Made by a program: the position numbers and the translations under genes. A DNA stretch of 64,000 nt, taken from positions 62,001 to 126,000 of the forward strand of contig NZ_SEON01000006.1 of the NCBI RefSeq assembly GCF_004152845.1, read 5' to 3'. Positions within the stretch are counted from its first letter, which is position 1. Every line of letters starts with the position of its first letter. Positions 1-9,710 of this stretch are shown here, piece after piece. Source of the stretch: Sphingobium fuliginis (GTDB lineage Bacteria; Pseudomonadota; Alphaproteobacteria; Sphingomonadales; Sphingomonadaceae). The notes below the pieces were generated by a model. The model made no database searches. It was given only the letters and a program-made list of their open reading frames with translations, and was not told the DNA's origin.

Positions 1-48
1 GTGGTGCAGACCGAGGCCGGAGTAACGGCGCGCCCTGCGCGGAACTGA
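1..48 (+). CDS. Possible 3' end of an upstream gene (partial)
   Basis: The first frame is open from the window edge and ends in TGA at 46-48, giving the tail VVQTEAGVTARPARN. Only 15 codons are visible, so no family can be assigned. An upstream regulator gene would fit, because a LacI-type operator lies 24 bases beyond the stop, but that is a guess from position. Confidence 0.3.
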   Translation: MVQTEAGVTARPARN

Positions 49-71
49 GCATCCCGCTCGACACATATGAT

Positions 72-85
72 TGGTAGCGCTATCA
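72..85. promoter_or_regulatory. LacI-type operator, site 1
   Basis: TGGTAGCGCTATCA is an imperfect palindrome centred on GCGC, in the CG-centred style of LacI-family operators. It lies 48 bases before the chosen GTG start of the first GH43 gene. Closely similar sites occur at 9686-9699, 12661-12674 and 17391-17404, each in front of a gene of the same utilisation locus. Confidence 0.65.
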
Positions 86-132
86 CTAAGCGAGCCGCAC
101 GGGATGGTCGGCACTTCCAGGAGAGATTGATC

Positions 133-1815
133 GTGACGCACCGGACCTTAGGCCTTTTACCCCTTCCTTCTGCGCTGCTGTCCTTTTCCCTGCTCATGCT
201 GGGCGCCGCCACCGCCGAGGCGGCGCCCGCCCGGTTCGATCGCTTTGCCTATGAAGGAAAGTCGATCGAGAAGATCGCGGTCAAGCCGGGTGAATATCGC
301 AATCCGATCCTGACCGGCTATTATCCCGATCCATCGGTCATGCGCGTGGGGGACGACTATTATCTCGTCAACTCCTCCTTCGCCCATTATCCGGGCCTGC
401 CGATCTTCAGGTCGAAAGACCTCGTCAACTGGACGCAGATCGGCAATGCGATCGACCGGCCGGAACAGCTCGACTTCAACGGCCGCCGCATTTCGCAGGC
501 CGTATTCGCGCCGGCCATCAGCTGGCACGAGGGCACTTTCTACATCGTCAACACCTGCGTCGAATGCAGGGGCAATTTCATCATCACGGCGAAAGACCCT
601 GCCGGCCCCTGGTCAAACCCCATATGGCTGCCGTTCGAAGGGATCGACCCCTCCATCTACTGGGAGGGGGACAAGGCCTATATCGTCAACAACCGCGCGC
701 CCAACGAACCGCCCCGCTATGACGGGCACCGCGCCATCTGGATTCAGGAATATGACTGGCGCGCCGGCAAGATGGTCGGGGAAAGCACGCAACTCATCAA
801 CGGCGGCGTCGACATCAGCAAAAAGCCGGTCTGGATCGAAGGGCCGCATATCTTCAGGAAGGACGGCTATTATTATCTGACCGCGGCCGAAGGCGGCACC
901 AGCGTCAACCATTCGCAGGTCGTGTTCCGTTCGAAGGATCTGCGCGGCCCCTACACGCCCTATGAGGGGAACCCGATCCTCACCCAGCGCGATCTTGACC
1001 CCGCGCGGTCGAACTTCATCGGATCGGCCGGTCACGCCCAACTGGTGGAGACGCAGAGGGGCGACTGGTGGGCGACCTTCCTGGCCGTGCGTCCCTATGA
1101 TGGCGACGACCATTACAATATCGGCCGCGAAACCTTCCTGCTGCCGGTAACATGGAAGGACGGCTGGCCGATCATCCTGCCGCGCGGTCAGGCGATCCCC
1201 CATGCGGCGAAGCGCCCCGACCTTCCGCCGCAGCCCAGGCCGGCGATCCCGACGAGCGGCGACTTTTCCTATGTCGAGGATTTCAACGGCACGCGCCTGC
1301 CCATGCAGTGGATCGGCATTCGCACCCCGCACAAGCCCTTCTACCGGATCAGGGACGGCGCGCTGGAACTGGAGAGCGGGGCGGCCATCGGGGACCTGAA
1401 CGGCGTCCCTGCCTTCATCGGGCGGCGGCAGCAGCATGCCAATGCCACCTTCTCCACCACGCTGCGCTACACGCCGGTCAAGGACGGCGACCGCGCCGGG
1501 CTGGCCGCCGTGCAGAGCGACCGCAGCAACCTCTTCTTCGGCCTGACCCGCATCGCCGGCCAGCCCGTCGTCGCGCTCTACACCCGCGATGCGGCGGACG
1601 CCGACACGCTGGTCGCCTATGCCCCCGTCGCCACGAACGGACCCGTGACCCTGACCATGCGCGTGACCGGCGGGACGGTGGCGTTCGACTATGGCGCCGG
1701 CGGCAAGACCCGGACGCTGAAGCAGGGGGTGGACGCCACGCTGCTCAGCACCCGGAAGGCCGGGGGCTTCGTGGGCACGGTCGTCGGCCCCTATCACTAC
1801 ACACCCGCCCCATGA
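133..1815 (+). CDS. GH43 family beta-xylosidase/alpha-L-arabinofuranosidase, exported
   Basis: This is a five-bladed propeller glycoside hydrolase that should remove xylose or arabinose from xylo-oligosaccharides outside the cytoplasm. The GH43 signature residues are visible: general base in YPDPSV (about D66), pKa modulator in GIDPSIY (about D172) and general acid in WIEGPH (about E236). The last ~190 residues form a beta-rich domain like the accessory C-terminal domain of GH43 xylosidases. The frame is open from ATG 67, but that codon abuts an operator. GTG 133, preceded by GGAGAG, gives a clean signal peptide ending near AEAAP. It is the first gene of a four-gene operon and its stop overlaps the next ATG. 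Whether it acts on xylose or arabinose cannot be told from sequence alone. Confidence 0.88.
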   Translation: MTHRTLGLLPLPSALLSFSLLMLGAATAEAAPARFDRFAYEGKSIEKIAVKPGEYRNPILTGYYPDPSVMRVGDDYYLVNSSFAHYPGLPIFRSKDLVNWTQIGNAIDRPEQLDFNGRRISQAVFAPAISWHEGTFYIVNTCVECRGNFIITAKDPAGPWSNPIWLPFEGIDPSIYWEGDKAYIVNNRAPNEPPRYDGHRAIWIQEYDWRAGKMVGESTQLINGGVDISKKPVWIEGPHIFRKDGYYYLTAAEGGTSVNHSQVVFRSKDLRGPYTPYEGNPILTQRDLDPARSNFIGSAGHAQLVETQRGDWWATFLAVRPYDGDDHYNIGRETFLLPVTWKDGWPIILPRGQAIPHAAKRPDLPPQPRPAIPTSGDFSYVEDFNGTRLPMQWIGIRTPHKPFYRIRDGALELESGAAIGDLNGVPAFIGRRQQHANATFSTTLRYTPVKDGDRAGLAAVQSDRSNLFFGLTRIAGQPVVALYTRDAADADTLVAYAPVATNGPVTLTMRVTGGTVAFDYGAGGKTRTLKQGVDATLLSTRKAGGFVGTVVGPYHYTPAP

Positions 1816-3386
1816 GGAAGCGCGCCATGCTCCGCCCGGTCGCCGTCGCGCTGACCGCCAGCCTCTCCCTTGCCGCGCCCGCGCAGGTCTGGCGCGCCGA
1901 TCAGGGCGACGGCACATATCGCAATCCCGTCCTCTTCGCCGACTATCCCGATCCCGACATCATCCGCGTTGGCGAGGATTTCTATTTCGTCTCCACGACC
2001 TTCGCAAACTCCCCCGGCGTCACCATCCTTCACTCGAAGGATCTGGTGAACTGGCGGATCGTCAGCCATGTGGTCGACCGGCTCGATGGCGACCCGCGCT
2101 ATGACCTGAAGGACGGCGGCGACTATCGCCATGGTTTCTATGCCGCCAGCCTGCGCCGCCATAATGGCATGTTCTATCTGGCGGTCACGCCGGTCGGGCA
2201 CAGGACGCGCATCTATCGATCGTCGACGATCGAAGGTCCGTGGACGTATCGGGCGATCGACCGCGAAGCCTTCGACCCCGCGCTGTTCATCGATGCCGAC
2301 GGAACGGCCTATCTCGGCACCTCGATCGGCAGCGACGGCACGGTGACGCTGTTGACGCTCAACAAGGATTTGAGCGCCGTCACCGCCGCGAAGGTCACCT
2401 ATTACAACAAGGGCGCGGAAGGATCGAAGATCATCCGCCACAATGGCTGGTACTATCTGTTCAATGCCATTCCCGGCAAGCTGGCGATGACCGTCTCCCG
2501 CTCGCGCAGCCTGTGGGGACCGTGGGAAACCAAGCCATCGATCGACGACAGGATTGGCGGTCATCAGGGCGCGATCGTGGATATGCCCGACGGGAGCTGG
2601 TACGGCTTCGTCATGGTGGATGCCGGCGCGATCGGGCGCATGACCAACATCAGCCCGATCTTCTGGAAGGACGACTGGCCCTGGTGGGGAACGCCCGACA
2701 GGCCCGATCACGTTCCCGAACGATCGCCCAAGCCGATCAAGGGCCATGCCTTTGCCGAACCGCCCGCCTCGGACGATTTCTCCGCATCGAAGCTCGGGCT
2801 GCAATGGCAGTGGAATCATAATCCTGACGACAGCAAATGGTCGCTGACGCAGCGCCCCGGCTTCCTCCGCCTCCACGCCACGCAGGCCGACGGCATCTGG
2901 ACCGCGCGCAACACGCTGACGCAGAAGGCGCAGGGGCCAAGGATGCGCGCCGTGACGAAGCTCGACACGGCGGGCATCAGGCCGGGCGACATTTGCGGCC
3001 TTGGCAGCTTCGGCAAATATAACGCCCAACTTTCGGTCGTCGGCGGCGCAGGGGGTGCGAAGGCGCTGCGCATGATGCTGACCGAAAGCACCATGGACGG
3101 GCCGAAGACAGAGGTGCGCGTCCCGTCCCTGTCCATCGCCGGCCGCACGCTCTGGCTGCGCACCGACATGGATTTCGACGCGAAGCTGGGCCGTGTCGCC
3201 TACAGCCTCGACAACCGGAAATGGGCGGAGGTGGGCGGCAGCTTCCCGCTCGCCTTCGACTGGCGCACGGGCACCTTCCAGGGGCAGCAGATCGCGCTTT
3301 CCTGCTACAATCCCGCGCCGGCCGGCGGCTATCTCGATGTCGACAGCTTCACCCTCATGCCGCTTCCACAGGGCGTGCGGCCATGA
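1812..3386 (+). CDS. GH43 family xylosidase/arabinofuranosidase with C-terminal beta-sandwich, exported
   Basis: This is a second GH43 enzyme of 524 residues, related to but clearly distinct from the gene before it. Catalytic residues can be placed in DYPDPD (about D47), AFDPALF (about D155) and GAEGSK (about E203). Residues ~320-520 resemble the xylosidase C-terminal concanavalin-like domain. A short hydrophobic signal peptide ends near APA. Translation is coupled to the previous gene through an ATGA overlap at 1812-1815; ATG 1827, with GAGGAAG before it, is the alternative start. Two GH43 paralogues side by side suggest two different linkages, for example xylose and arabinose. Confidence 0.87.
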   Translation: MRKRAMLRPVAVALTASLSLAAPAQVWRADQGDGTYRNPVLFADYPDPDIIRVGEDFYFVSTTFANSPGVTILHSKDLVNWRIVSHVVDRLDGDPRYDLKDGGDYRHGFYAASLRRHNGMFYLAVTPVGHRTRIYRSSTIEGPWTYRAIDREAFDPALFIDADGTAYLGTSIGSDGTVTLLTLNKDLSAVTAAKVTYYNKGAEGSKIIRHNGWYYLFNAIPGKLAMTVSRSRSLWGPWETKPSIDDRIGGHQGAIVDMPDGSWYGFVMVDAGAIGRMTNISPIFWKDDWPWWGTPDRPDHVPERSPKPIKGHAFAEPPASDDFSASKLGLQWQWNHNPDDSKWSLTQRPGFLRLHATQADGIWTARNTLTQKAQGPRMRAVTKLDTAGIRPGDICGLGSFGKYNAQLSVVGGAGGAKALRMMLTESTMDGPKTEVRVPSLSIAGRTLWLRTDMDFDAKLGRVAYSLDNRKWAEVGGSFPLAFDWRTGTFQGQQIALSCYNPAPAGGYLDVDSFTLMPLPQGVRP

Positions 3387-5716
3387 GCCTCAGCCGCCGT
3401 GACACCATGATGGCGATGGCCGCCGGCACCGCCGCGCTCGCCGCCGCCCGGCCGGCAGACGCCGCACCTGGAGCGCAGCATCCGCTGACGCTCTGGTATC
3501 GGCAGCCCGCCGCGACGTGGACGGAAGCGCTCCCGATCGGGAACGGACGCCTTGGCGCGATGGTGTTCGGCGGGGTGGCGCGGGAAAGGCTGCAACTCAA
3601 CGAAGGCACGCTCTGGGCCGGCCAGCCCTATGATCCGGTCAATCCGGAGGCGAAGGCGAACCTGCCCCAGGTGCGCGAACTCATTTTCGCGGGCAGGATC
3701 GCGGAGGCCGAAGCGCTGGCCAACAAGACGCTGATGGCAAAGCCGCTGGCGCAAATGCCCTATCAGACGCTGGGCGACCTGATCCTCGATTTTCCGGACG
3801 TCGGGCAGGCGGCCGCCTATCACCGCGAACTCGATCTGGACAGCGCGATGGCAACCACCCGCTTCACCGCCGGCGGCGCCGCCCATGTCCGTCAGGTGGT
3901 CGCCTCCCCCGCCGACAATCTGATTGCCGTCCGCCTCTCCTCGACCGGCGGGCTCGACGTCGACATTTCCCTCCGCTCCTCCCAGAGCGGCGTTCAGGTC
4001 GCTGCGGACGGCGCCACCAGCCTGCTGCTCACCGGTCGCAACGGCGCGTCCAAGGGGATGGAGGGCAAGCTCCGCTTCGCCGCCCGCCTGACCGCCCGCG
4101 TGGAGGGCGGCAGCGCCACCCACGGCGCAGACGGCCGCCTCAGCATCCGGGGCGCGAAGTCGGTCACTCTGTTCCTCGCCATGGCGACCAGCTTCAGGCG
4201 GTTCGACGATGTCGGCGGCGATCCCGTCGCCGGCACCGCCGCGACGCTTGGCCGTGCGCAAGACCGCTCCTTCGCGACCATCGCCGCGGATGCCGCCGCC
4301 GCGCACCGGCGGCTGTTCCGCCGCGTCAGCCTGGACCTTGGCACGTCGCCGGCCGCCCAGCTTCCGACCGACCAGCGCATCGCCGCATCGCAGACCAGCG
4401 ACGATCCCGCGCTCGCCGCGCTCTATTTCCACTATGCCCGCTACCTGTTGATCTGTTCGTCGCGCCCCGGCGGTCAGCCCGCAAACCTGCAGGGGCTCTG
4501 GAACGACAGCCTCAATCCTCCCTGGGGCTCCAAATATACGATCAACATCAATACCGAGATGAATTACTGGCCAGCCGAGCCGGTCGCGCTCGGCGAATGT
4601 GTCGAGCCGCTGGTGGAGATGGTGCGCGAACTCGCCGTCACGGGCGCGCGCACCGCCCGGACCATGTATGGCGCGCGCGGCTGGGTGGCGCATCACAATA
4701 CGGACCTCTGGCGCGCCACCGCGCCGATCGACGGTGCGCAGTTCGGCCTGTGGCCGACCGGCGGGGCGTGGCTCTGCATCCATTTGTGGGATCATTATGA
4801 CTATGGCCGCGATCGCGCCTATCTTGCGTCCATCTACCCGCTGCTGACGGGCGCGGCGCGCTTCTTCCTCGACACGCTCCAGCGCGATCCGGCGACCGGC
4901 TTCCTCGTCACCAATCCGTCGATGAGCCCCGAAAACCCGCACGGCCACGGCGGCACCGTCTGCGCCGGGCCGACGATGGACATGGCGATCCTGCGCGACC
5001 TCTTCTCCCGGACGATGGAGGCCGCGAAGATCCTCGGCCAGGACGCCGCCCTTGTCAGCGAAATGCAGGCCGCGCACGACGGGCTCGCCCCCTACAGGAT
5101 CGGGCGGCAGGGCCAGCTCCAGGAGTGGCAGCAGGATTGGGACGCCGACGCGCCCGAACAGAATCACCGCCACGTCTCTCATCTTTACGGCCTGCACCCC
5201 TCGCGCCAGATCACGCCGGACGGCACCCCCGCGCTCGCCGCCGCCGCGCGCCGCACGCTGGAAATCCGCGGCGACCGTGCGACCGGCTGGGCGACCGCTT
5301 GGCGCATCAACCTCTGGGCGCGCCTGCGCGAGGGCGATCATGCGCATGAGATATTGCGCTTCCTGCTGGGGTCGGAGCGCACCTATCCCAATATGTTCGA
5401 CGCCCACCCGCCATTCCAGATCGATGGCAATTTCGGCGGCGCGGCTGGGATCGTCGAAATGCTGATGGGCAGCCATGGCGACGTCATCGACCTGCTGCCC
5501 GCGCTACCTGCGGCCTGGCCCACCGGCGGCGTCACCGGCCTGCGGGCGCGGGGCCGCTGCGGCATCGATCTCCACTGGCGCGATGGGCGGCTGGACAGGG
5601 CCATCATGCGCCCCGAACTCAGCGGGCATCGCACCATCCGCCTCGGGACGAAGAGCCGCCCCCTCACCTTCAAGGCCGGCCTGCCGGTCACATTGACGCT
5701 CAAGGATTTTGCATGA
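3383..5716 (+). CDS. GH95 family alpha-L-fucosidase/alpha-L-galactosidase, Tat-type signal
   Basis: This is a 777-residue GH95 enzyme, the usual family length. It begins with the family's N-terminal beta domain (PIGNGRLGAMVFGG). The (alpha/alpha)6 catalytic core carries the NIN...MNYWPAE asparagine motif near residues 388-397, an acidic PENPHG at about E517 and QIDGNFGG at about D681. GH95 members remove alpha-1,2-L-fucose or the closely related L-galactose. In a xylan locus, L-galactose on cereal glucuronoarabinoxylan or fucose on xyloglucan are the likely targets. The N-terminus SRRDTMMAMAAG is a short Tat-like signal. It overlaps its neighbours by ATGA at both ends, so it is translated with the GH43 and GH27 genes. 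Confidence 0.9.
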   Translation: MSLSRRDTMMAMAAGTAALAAARPADAAPGAQHPLTLWYRQPAATWTEALPIGNGRLGAMVFGGVARERLQLNEGTLWAGQPYDPVNPEAKANLPQVRELIFAGRIAEAEALANKTLMAKPLAQMPYQTLGDLILDFPDVGQAAAYHRELDLDSAMATTRFTAGGAAHVRQVVASPADNLIAVRLSSTGGLDVDISLRSSQSGVQVAADGATSLLLTGRNGASKGMEGKLRFAARLTARVEGGSATHGADGRLSIRGAKSVTLFLAMATSFRRFDDVGGDPVAGTAATLGRAQDRSFATIAADAAAAHRRLFRRVSLDLGTSPAAQLPTDQRIAASQTSDDPALAALYFHYARYLLICSSRPGGQPANLQGLWNDSLNPPWGSKYTININTEMNYWPAEPVALGECVEPLVEMVRELAVTGARTARTMYGARGWVAHHNTDLWRATAPIDGAQFGLWPTGGAWLCIHLWDHYDYGRDRAYLASIYPLLTGAARFFLDTLQRDPATGFLVTNPSMSPENPHGHGGTVCAGPTMDMAILRDLFSRTMEAAKILGQDAALVSEMQAAHDGLAPYRIGRQGQLQEWQQDWDADAPEQNHRHVSHLYGLHPSRQITPDGTPALAAAARRTLEIRGDRATGWATAWRINLWARLREGDHAHEILRFLLGSERTYPNMFDAHPPFQIDGNFGGAAGIVEMLMGSHGDVIDLLPALPAAWPTGGVTGLRARGRCGIDLHWRDGRLDRAIMRPELSGHRTIRLGTKSRPLTFKAGLPVTLTLKDFA

Positions 5717-7620
5717 CCCTGCGCCGTTTCCTCCTGCCGACCGTGGCGCTGTGCGCCGGCACCGCGCTTTCCGCGCAGTCGCCGGTGCAGACCGCTGACC
5801 CGCTCGCCCCCACCGGCCGCTGGTCCGCCTATCGGGCGGGCAGCGCGCAAGTGCCGCCCATGGGTTGGAACAGCTGGAACGCCTTCTTCACCCATGTGGA
5901 CGAGGAAAAGCTGATGGGCTCGGCTGAGCGTATCCGGGACACCGGCCTCGCACAGAAGGGCTATCGTTACATCAACATCGACGATGGCTGGTGGATCAGG
6001 CGCCGGGTGAGCGACGGCAAGCTGATGATCCGCACCGACAAATTCCCCTCCGCGCGGGTCAAGGGCGATCCCAGCTTCCGCCCGCTGACCGACAGGCTGC
6101 ACGCCATGGGGTTCAAGGCCGGCATCTATTCCGACCTCGGCCGCAATATCTGCTCGCAAGCCTATGCCGATGGCAGCGAGCAGCTTCCCGAGGGCAGCGT
6201 CGCAGAACGCGAAGTCGGCCTTTACGGCCATACCGACCAGGATATCCGCCTCTTCTTCGCCGATTGGGGCTTCGACGCGATCAAGGTCGACGGCTGCGGC
6301 ATCCGCGCCTACGCCGCCGACGCCGAGCGGGTGAAGAGCGGGCAATATCGCGCCCTGGCGCCGCTGATCGACCAGCACAGCATCAGCCGGTCGAACATCC
6401 CGGCGGTCAAGGCGCTGTTCGCCGACATCAACCAGTCGCTCGCCCGATATAATCCCGATGGCGACTATATGCTCTCGCTCTGCATCTGGGGCAGCGCCAA
6501 TGTCCGGAGCTGGGGCAAGGATGTCGGCAACATCTCGCGCACCAGCGATGACATTTCGCCGGACTGGGGACGAATGCTCACCAATTACGACAGCGCCGCC
6601 CGCCGTGCCCTATACGCGCATCCGGGAGGCTGGAACGATCCCGACATGCTCTTCATCGGCAAGGGTGATTTCGATGCGAACCACCTGATCGAGGCGAAGT
6701 CGCATTTCTCGCTATGGGCGATGATGAACGCGCCGCTGCTGATCGGCGCGGACCTGCGCGTCACGCCGCAGCCGCTGATCGACATTTTCGGCAATGCCGA
6801 CATCATCGCGCTCAACCAGGACCCGGCCGGCAATCAGGCGGTCATGGCTTTCGACGCGGACGGCTTCCAGATTCTCGTCAAGACGCTGGCCAATGGGGAC
6901 AAGGCGGTCGCCCTCTTCAACCGCGGCCTTGCGCCGGTGGAGGCGATCCTGACCGCCGACCACCTGAAGTTCCGCGCCGACCGCCCCATCGCGCTCGCCA
7001 ATCTCTGGACGGGGGAGAAGAGCAGCTTCACGCATGACATGAAGCTGCGCGTCGCTCCCCGCGAAACGGTCGTGTTCCGCGCAAGGGGCGACCGGACGCT
7101 GGCCGGCGGCCTCTACCTGTCCGAACAGCCCGGCATGGTGAATCCGGCGGCGGACGGCGTGGTGCAGCCCGAACCCGATCCCACCATCTATCGTTCCATC
7201 CCCAACTGGCGCGGCACGCGCGGGATCGGGGAGCGGCCGATGTATGCCGGCTGGGGCGGCGCGATGGCGGACTTCACCCCCTATAACCAGCCGCTTGTCA
7301 TCGCAGGCAGGACCTATGGCTCGGGCATAGGCATTCTGGCCAACAGCCGGCTTGAAGTGCGCAACGCCGGCTTCGCCCGCTTTGCGGCGCAGGTCGGCGT
7401 GGACGACAGCGCGCTCGAAGGGGATCAGGCGGTGCGCTTCTTCCTCTATGGCGACGGCAAGCCGCTCGCCAGCACGCCGCCGATGCGCCGGGGCGCGCCG
7501 GCCCAGGCGATCGCCGCGGATGTGAAGGGGATCAAGCTGCTGGAACTGGTCGCCCGCGCCGACGGCGCGAAGGGCAATGCCGTTCCGGTGAGCTGGGGGG
7601 ACGCAGCGTTGCTGCGCTGA
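5713..7620 (+). CDS. GH27 family alpha-galactosidase (melibiase) with C-terminal NPCBM-like domain, exported
   Basis: This (beta/alpha)8 hydrolase acts on terminal alpha-D-galactose or beta-L-arabinopyranose. Typical GH27 sequence starts at PPMGWNSWN; the nucleophile is in IKVDGCG (about D193) and the acid/base in RTSDD (D279 or D280). Residues ~490-630 form a galactose-binding NPCBM-like module (FAAQVGVDDS, YGDGKPL). Total length is 635 residues, longer than plain GH27 enzymes because of this module. The signal peptide is cut near LSAQ. It is the last gene of the GH43-GH43-GH95-GH27 operon, with ATGA overlap at its start and only 15 bases to the convergent esterase gene. Confidence 0.9.
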   Translation: MTLRRFLLPTVALCAGTALSAQSPVQTADPLAPTGRWSAYRAGSAQVPPMGWNSWNAFFTHVDEEKLMGSAERIRDTGLAQKGYRYINIDDGWWIRRRVSDGKLMIRTDKFPSARVKGDPSFRPLTDRLHAMGFKAGIYSDLGRNICSQAYADGSEQLPEGSVAEREVGLYGHTDQDIRLFFADWGFDAIKVDGCGIRAYAADAERVKSGQYRALAPLIDQHSISRSNIPAVKALFADINQSLARYNPDGDYMLSLCIWGSANVRSWGKDVGNISRTSDDISPDWGRMLTNYDSAARRALYAHPGGWNDPDMLFIGKGDFDANHLIEAKSHFSLWAMMNAPLLIGADLRVTPQPLIDIFGNADIIALNQDPAGNQAVMAFDADGFQILVKTLANGDKAVALFNRGLAPVEAILTADHLKFRADRPIALANLWTGEKSSFTHDMKLRVAPRETVVFRARGDRTLAGGLYLSEQPGMVNPAADGVVQPEPDPTIYRSIPNWRGTRGIGERPMYAGWGGAMADFTPYNQPLVIAGRTYGSGIGILANSRLEVRNAGFARFAAQVGVDDSALEGDQAVRFFLYGDGKPLASTPPMRRGAPAQAIAADVKGIKLLELVARADGAKGNAVPVSWGDAALLR

Positions 7621-7635
7621 TCCCCCCTCCATCCG

Positions 7636-9597
7636 TTACCGCGTGATCGGCAGCTCGAACGATCCGACCGGCAGCGGCGCTTCGTCATAAAGGTTGACGA
7701 CCGGCGATTCCGCCCAGGCATAGCGCACGCGCGTCGCCGGCAGGCCGTCGCCCGCCAGCACGATGCGCGTGCCTTCCACCCGGCCGGGTACGAAACGGCA
7801 GCTTCCGGCCGCTGCTCCGCACAGTTCGAAGCCGATGGCCTGACTCGCGCTGCGCATATGCAGCCCGCCGGTCAGCCCGGTGAACTCGACCGCCGCGCCG
7901 CCGTCCGTCGTCGCCACCGCCCGCGCCGCCTGCGGGCCGGTGCGCGACACCGGATCGCCATAGGCGACGGCGCGCATCGCCCGTGCCAGGCGGCGGCCGA
8001 CCTCCTGCTTTTCGCCCGGATGGATGTCGAACGGGTCGCCCAGGTCGATGGCCGTGGCGAGGCCGCCATGCGCATCCCGCGCCATCGCCTGATATTGCAC
8101 CTGGCGCATCGCCGCCCAGCCGCTTTCCCCCGGCTGCGTCACCGGCGCGCCGTAAGCGGCAAGCTGGACCGCGACGAAAGCGAGGTCGGGCGAACCGAAC
8201 TGCCGCCGCCAATCCTCCATCATCGCCTTCATGCGGTCGGCATAGCCGGGCAGGTCCACGTCCGATTCGCCCTGATACCAGGCGACGCCTTTCAACCCTA
8301 TCGACCCCAGCGGCGCGATCATGCCGTTGTAGAGCGTGCCCGAACCGGTCGTGTCGCCCCACGGCACGCGCGGCGCGCCCGCCGGCGACCTGGCCGGCAC
8401 CGCATAGCGCCAGCCGTCGCCCAGCGGCAGGTCCCCGCCCTGCCCCTGCCCAAGCCCCAGTTTCATGACCTCCGCCGGGCCGGACAAGCCGCCATTGGCA
8501 TAGTTGTCCTGCACATTGACGATCAGCACATTGCGTCCCGGCTTCAGCACGCCGGGGGGCACGTCGAACATGCTCGGCTGCCAGCTTCGGGCGCTCATCG
8601 CCACCGGCTTGCCATTGATCCACACCCGGCCGACATCGTCCAGCAGTCCGAGGGAGAGGGTGGCCGCCTGCTTCGCCTGCGCCGCCGTCAGTTCGATCTC
8701 CCTGCGGAACCAGACCATGCCATTATAGTCGGCCAGCGCGGGAACGCCCCATTGTTCCCAAGGGCCTATGCTGGGCACGTCCTGCCATGCGATGCTGCTG
8801 TCCGGCTGCCAGGGTTCCTTGCCGGCGGCATCCCCGGTTTCCTTGCGCCACCATTTTTCCCATTCGGCGCTGGCCGCCCGCTCCGCCGCAAAGGGATCGC
8901 GCCCATGCAGCGATACGAGCGCCGATTGCGCCGCCTGTCCGACCGCCGCCTGCGCCCGCGCGCCCATCCACGGGCTGATCCGCGATCCGCCCCAACTGCT
9001 GGCGATGGCGCCGATCGGCACGCCGGCCGCCTTCCGCAATTCCCGCGCCATATAATAGCAGGCGGCTGAGAAATCGGCCACGCTGTCCGGTCCGGCCGGG
9101 CGCCAGGACGGCGCCTGCCGGAAGTCGCGCAACGGATCGTCCGCCACAGCGCGCGGCACCAGCATCAGGCGCAATCGGTCATCGGCCGAAGCGCGGATCT
9201 GGCCCACCGCATCCTGCGCATTGCGGACCTCCAGCTCCATGTTCGACTGGCCCGAACAGAGGAAGACGTCGCCCACCGCCACATCCTGCGCGACCGCGCT
9301 GCCCGACGGAGCGCGGGCCTCCAGCGTCACCGATCCTGCGGTCGCGAGCGGGCCGAACTGCGCCGCGAAACGGCCTTCCCTGTCGGCGCGGACCTGCCGG
9401 ACCTCACCCGCCAGCGTGACCGAGACGGCTTCGCCGGGATCGGCCCTGCCCGTCACCGTCACCGGATGATCGCGCTGGATGACGGCATGATCGCCGAACA
9501 TGGGGTCGAAGCGCGGCGCGGCCAACGCCGGAGCCGCGCTCAGCGCGACCAGACTGACGGTCAAACCCAAGTGCCAGATGATGTTGCGGGAAAACAT
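7636..9597 (-). CDS. Sialate O-acetylesterase-type (SASA) carbohydrate acetylesterase, exported
   Basis: This SGNH-fold esterase probably removes acetyl groups from xylan or its oligosaccharides. The nucleophile lies in GQSNME (about S118) and a second family block is AWYQGESD. Between them is a galactose-binding-like insert (residues ~300-400, VWINGKPV), common in this family. The frame is open to 9678, but ATG 9597 follows GGGAGGAG at good distance and gives a normal signal peptide (ALSAAPALAAP). The gene is 653 residues and has its own upstream LacI-type site at 9686-9699. Sialic acid is an unlikely substrate in this setting; the name reflects the Pfam family only. Confidence 0.85.
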   Translation of the reverse strand: MFSRNIIWHLGLTVSLVALSAAPALAAPRFDPMFGDHAVIQRDHPVTVTGRADPGEAVSVTLAGEVRQVRADREGRFAAQFGPLATAGSVTLEARAPSGSAVAQDVAVGDVFLCSGQSNMELEVRNAQDAVGQIRASADDRLRLMLVPRAVADDPLRDFRQAPSWRPAGPDSVADFSAACYYMARELRKAAGVPIGAIASSWGGSRISPWMGARAQAAVGQAAQSALVSLHGRDPFAAERAASAEWEKWWRKETGDAAGKEPWQPDSSIAWQDVPSIGPWEQWGVPALADYNGMVWFRREIELTAAQAKQAATLSLGLLDDVGRVWINGKPVAMSARSWQPSMFDVPPGVLKPGRNVLIVNVQDNYANGGLSGPAEVMKLGLGQGQGGDLPLGDGWRYAVPARSPAGAPRVPWGDTTGSGTLYNGMIAPLGSIGLKGVAWYQGESDVDLPGYADRMKAMMEDWRRQFGSPDLAFVAVQLAAYGAPVTQPGESGWAAMRQVQYQAMARDAHGGLATAIDLGDPFDIHPGEKQEVGRRLARAMRAVAYGDPVSRTGPQAARAVATTDGGAAVEFTGLTGGLHMRSASQAIGFELCGAAAGSCRFVPGRVEGTRIVLAGDGLPATRVRYAWAESPVVNLYDEAPLPVGSFELPITR

Positions 9598-9685
9598 AGG
9601 CCGTTCGCTCCTCCCTGTCCTGTCGGCCCTGTCCCAGGCCGTCACGCGCAGGGATAATCCATTTTCCTCCGGCGGCAACTGGATT

Positions 9686-9699
9686 TGTTATCGCTACCA
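9686..9699. promoter_or_regulatory. LacI-type operator, site 2
   Basis: TGTTATCGCTACCA is the weakest copy; its reverse complement TGGTAGCGATAACA matches site 1 at 12 of 14 positions. It lies 89 bases upstream of the esterase start at 9597 and 11 bases downstream of the stop of the next esterase gene, so it would control only the 7636-9597 gene. Confidence 0.5.
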
Positions 9700-9710
9700 C
9701 AGAAAGGCGC

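Noticed and set aside
3329..5476. A 715-codon open frame on the minus strand
   Set aside because: It lies fully antisense to the GH95 gene and is rich in Arg, Gly and Ala without any domain; it is open only because of GC-biased third positions. The same holds for the other long antisense frames, such as those at 613-1917, 12979-15756, 19425-21437, 21160-22998, 49127-51616 and 52508-54697.
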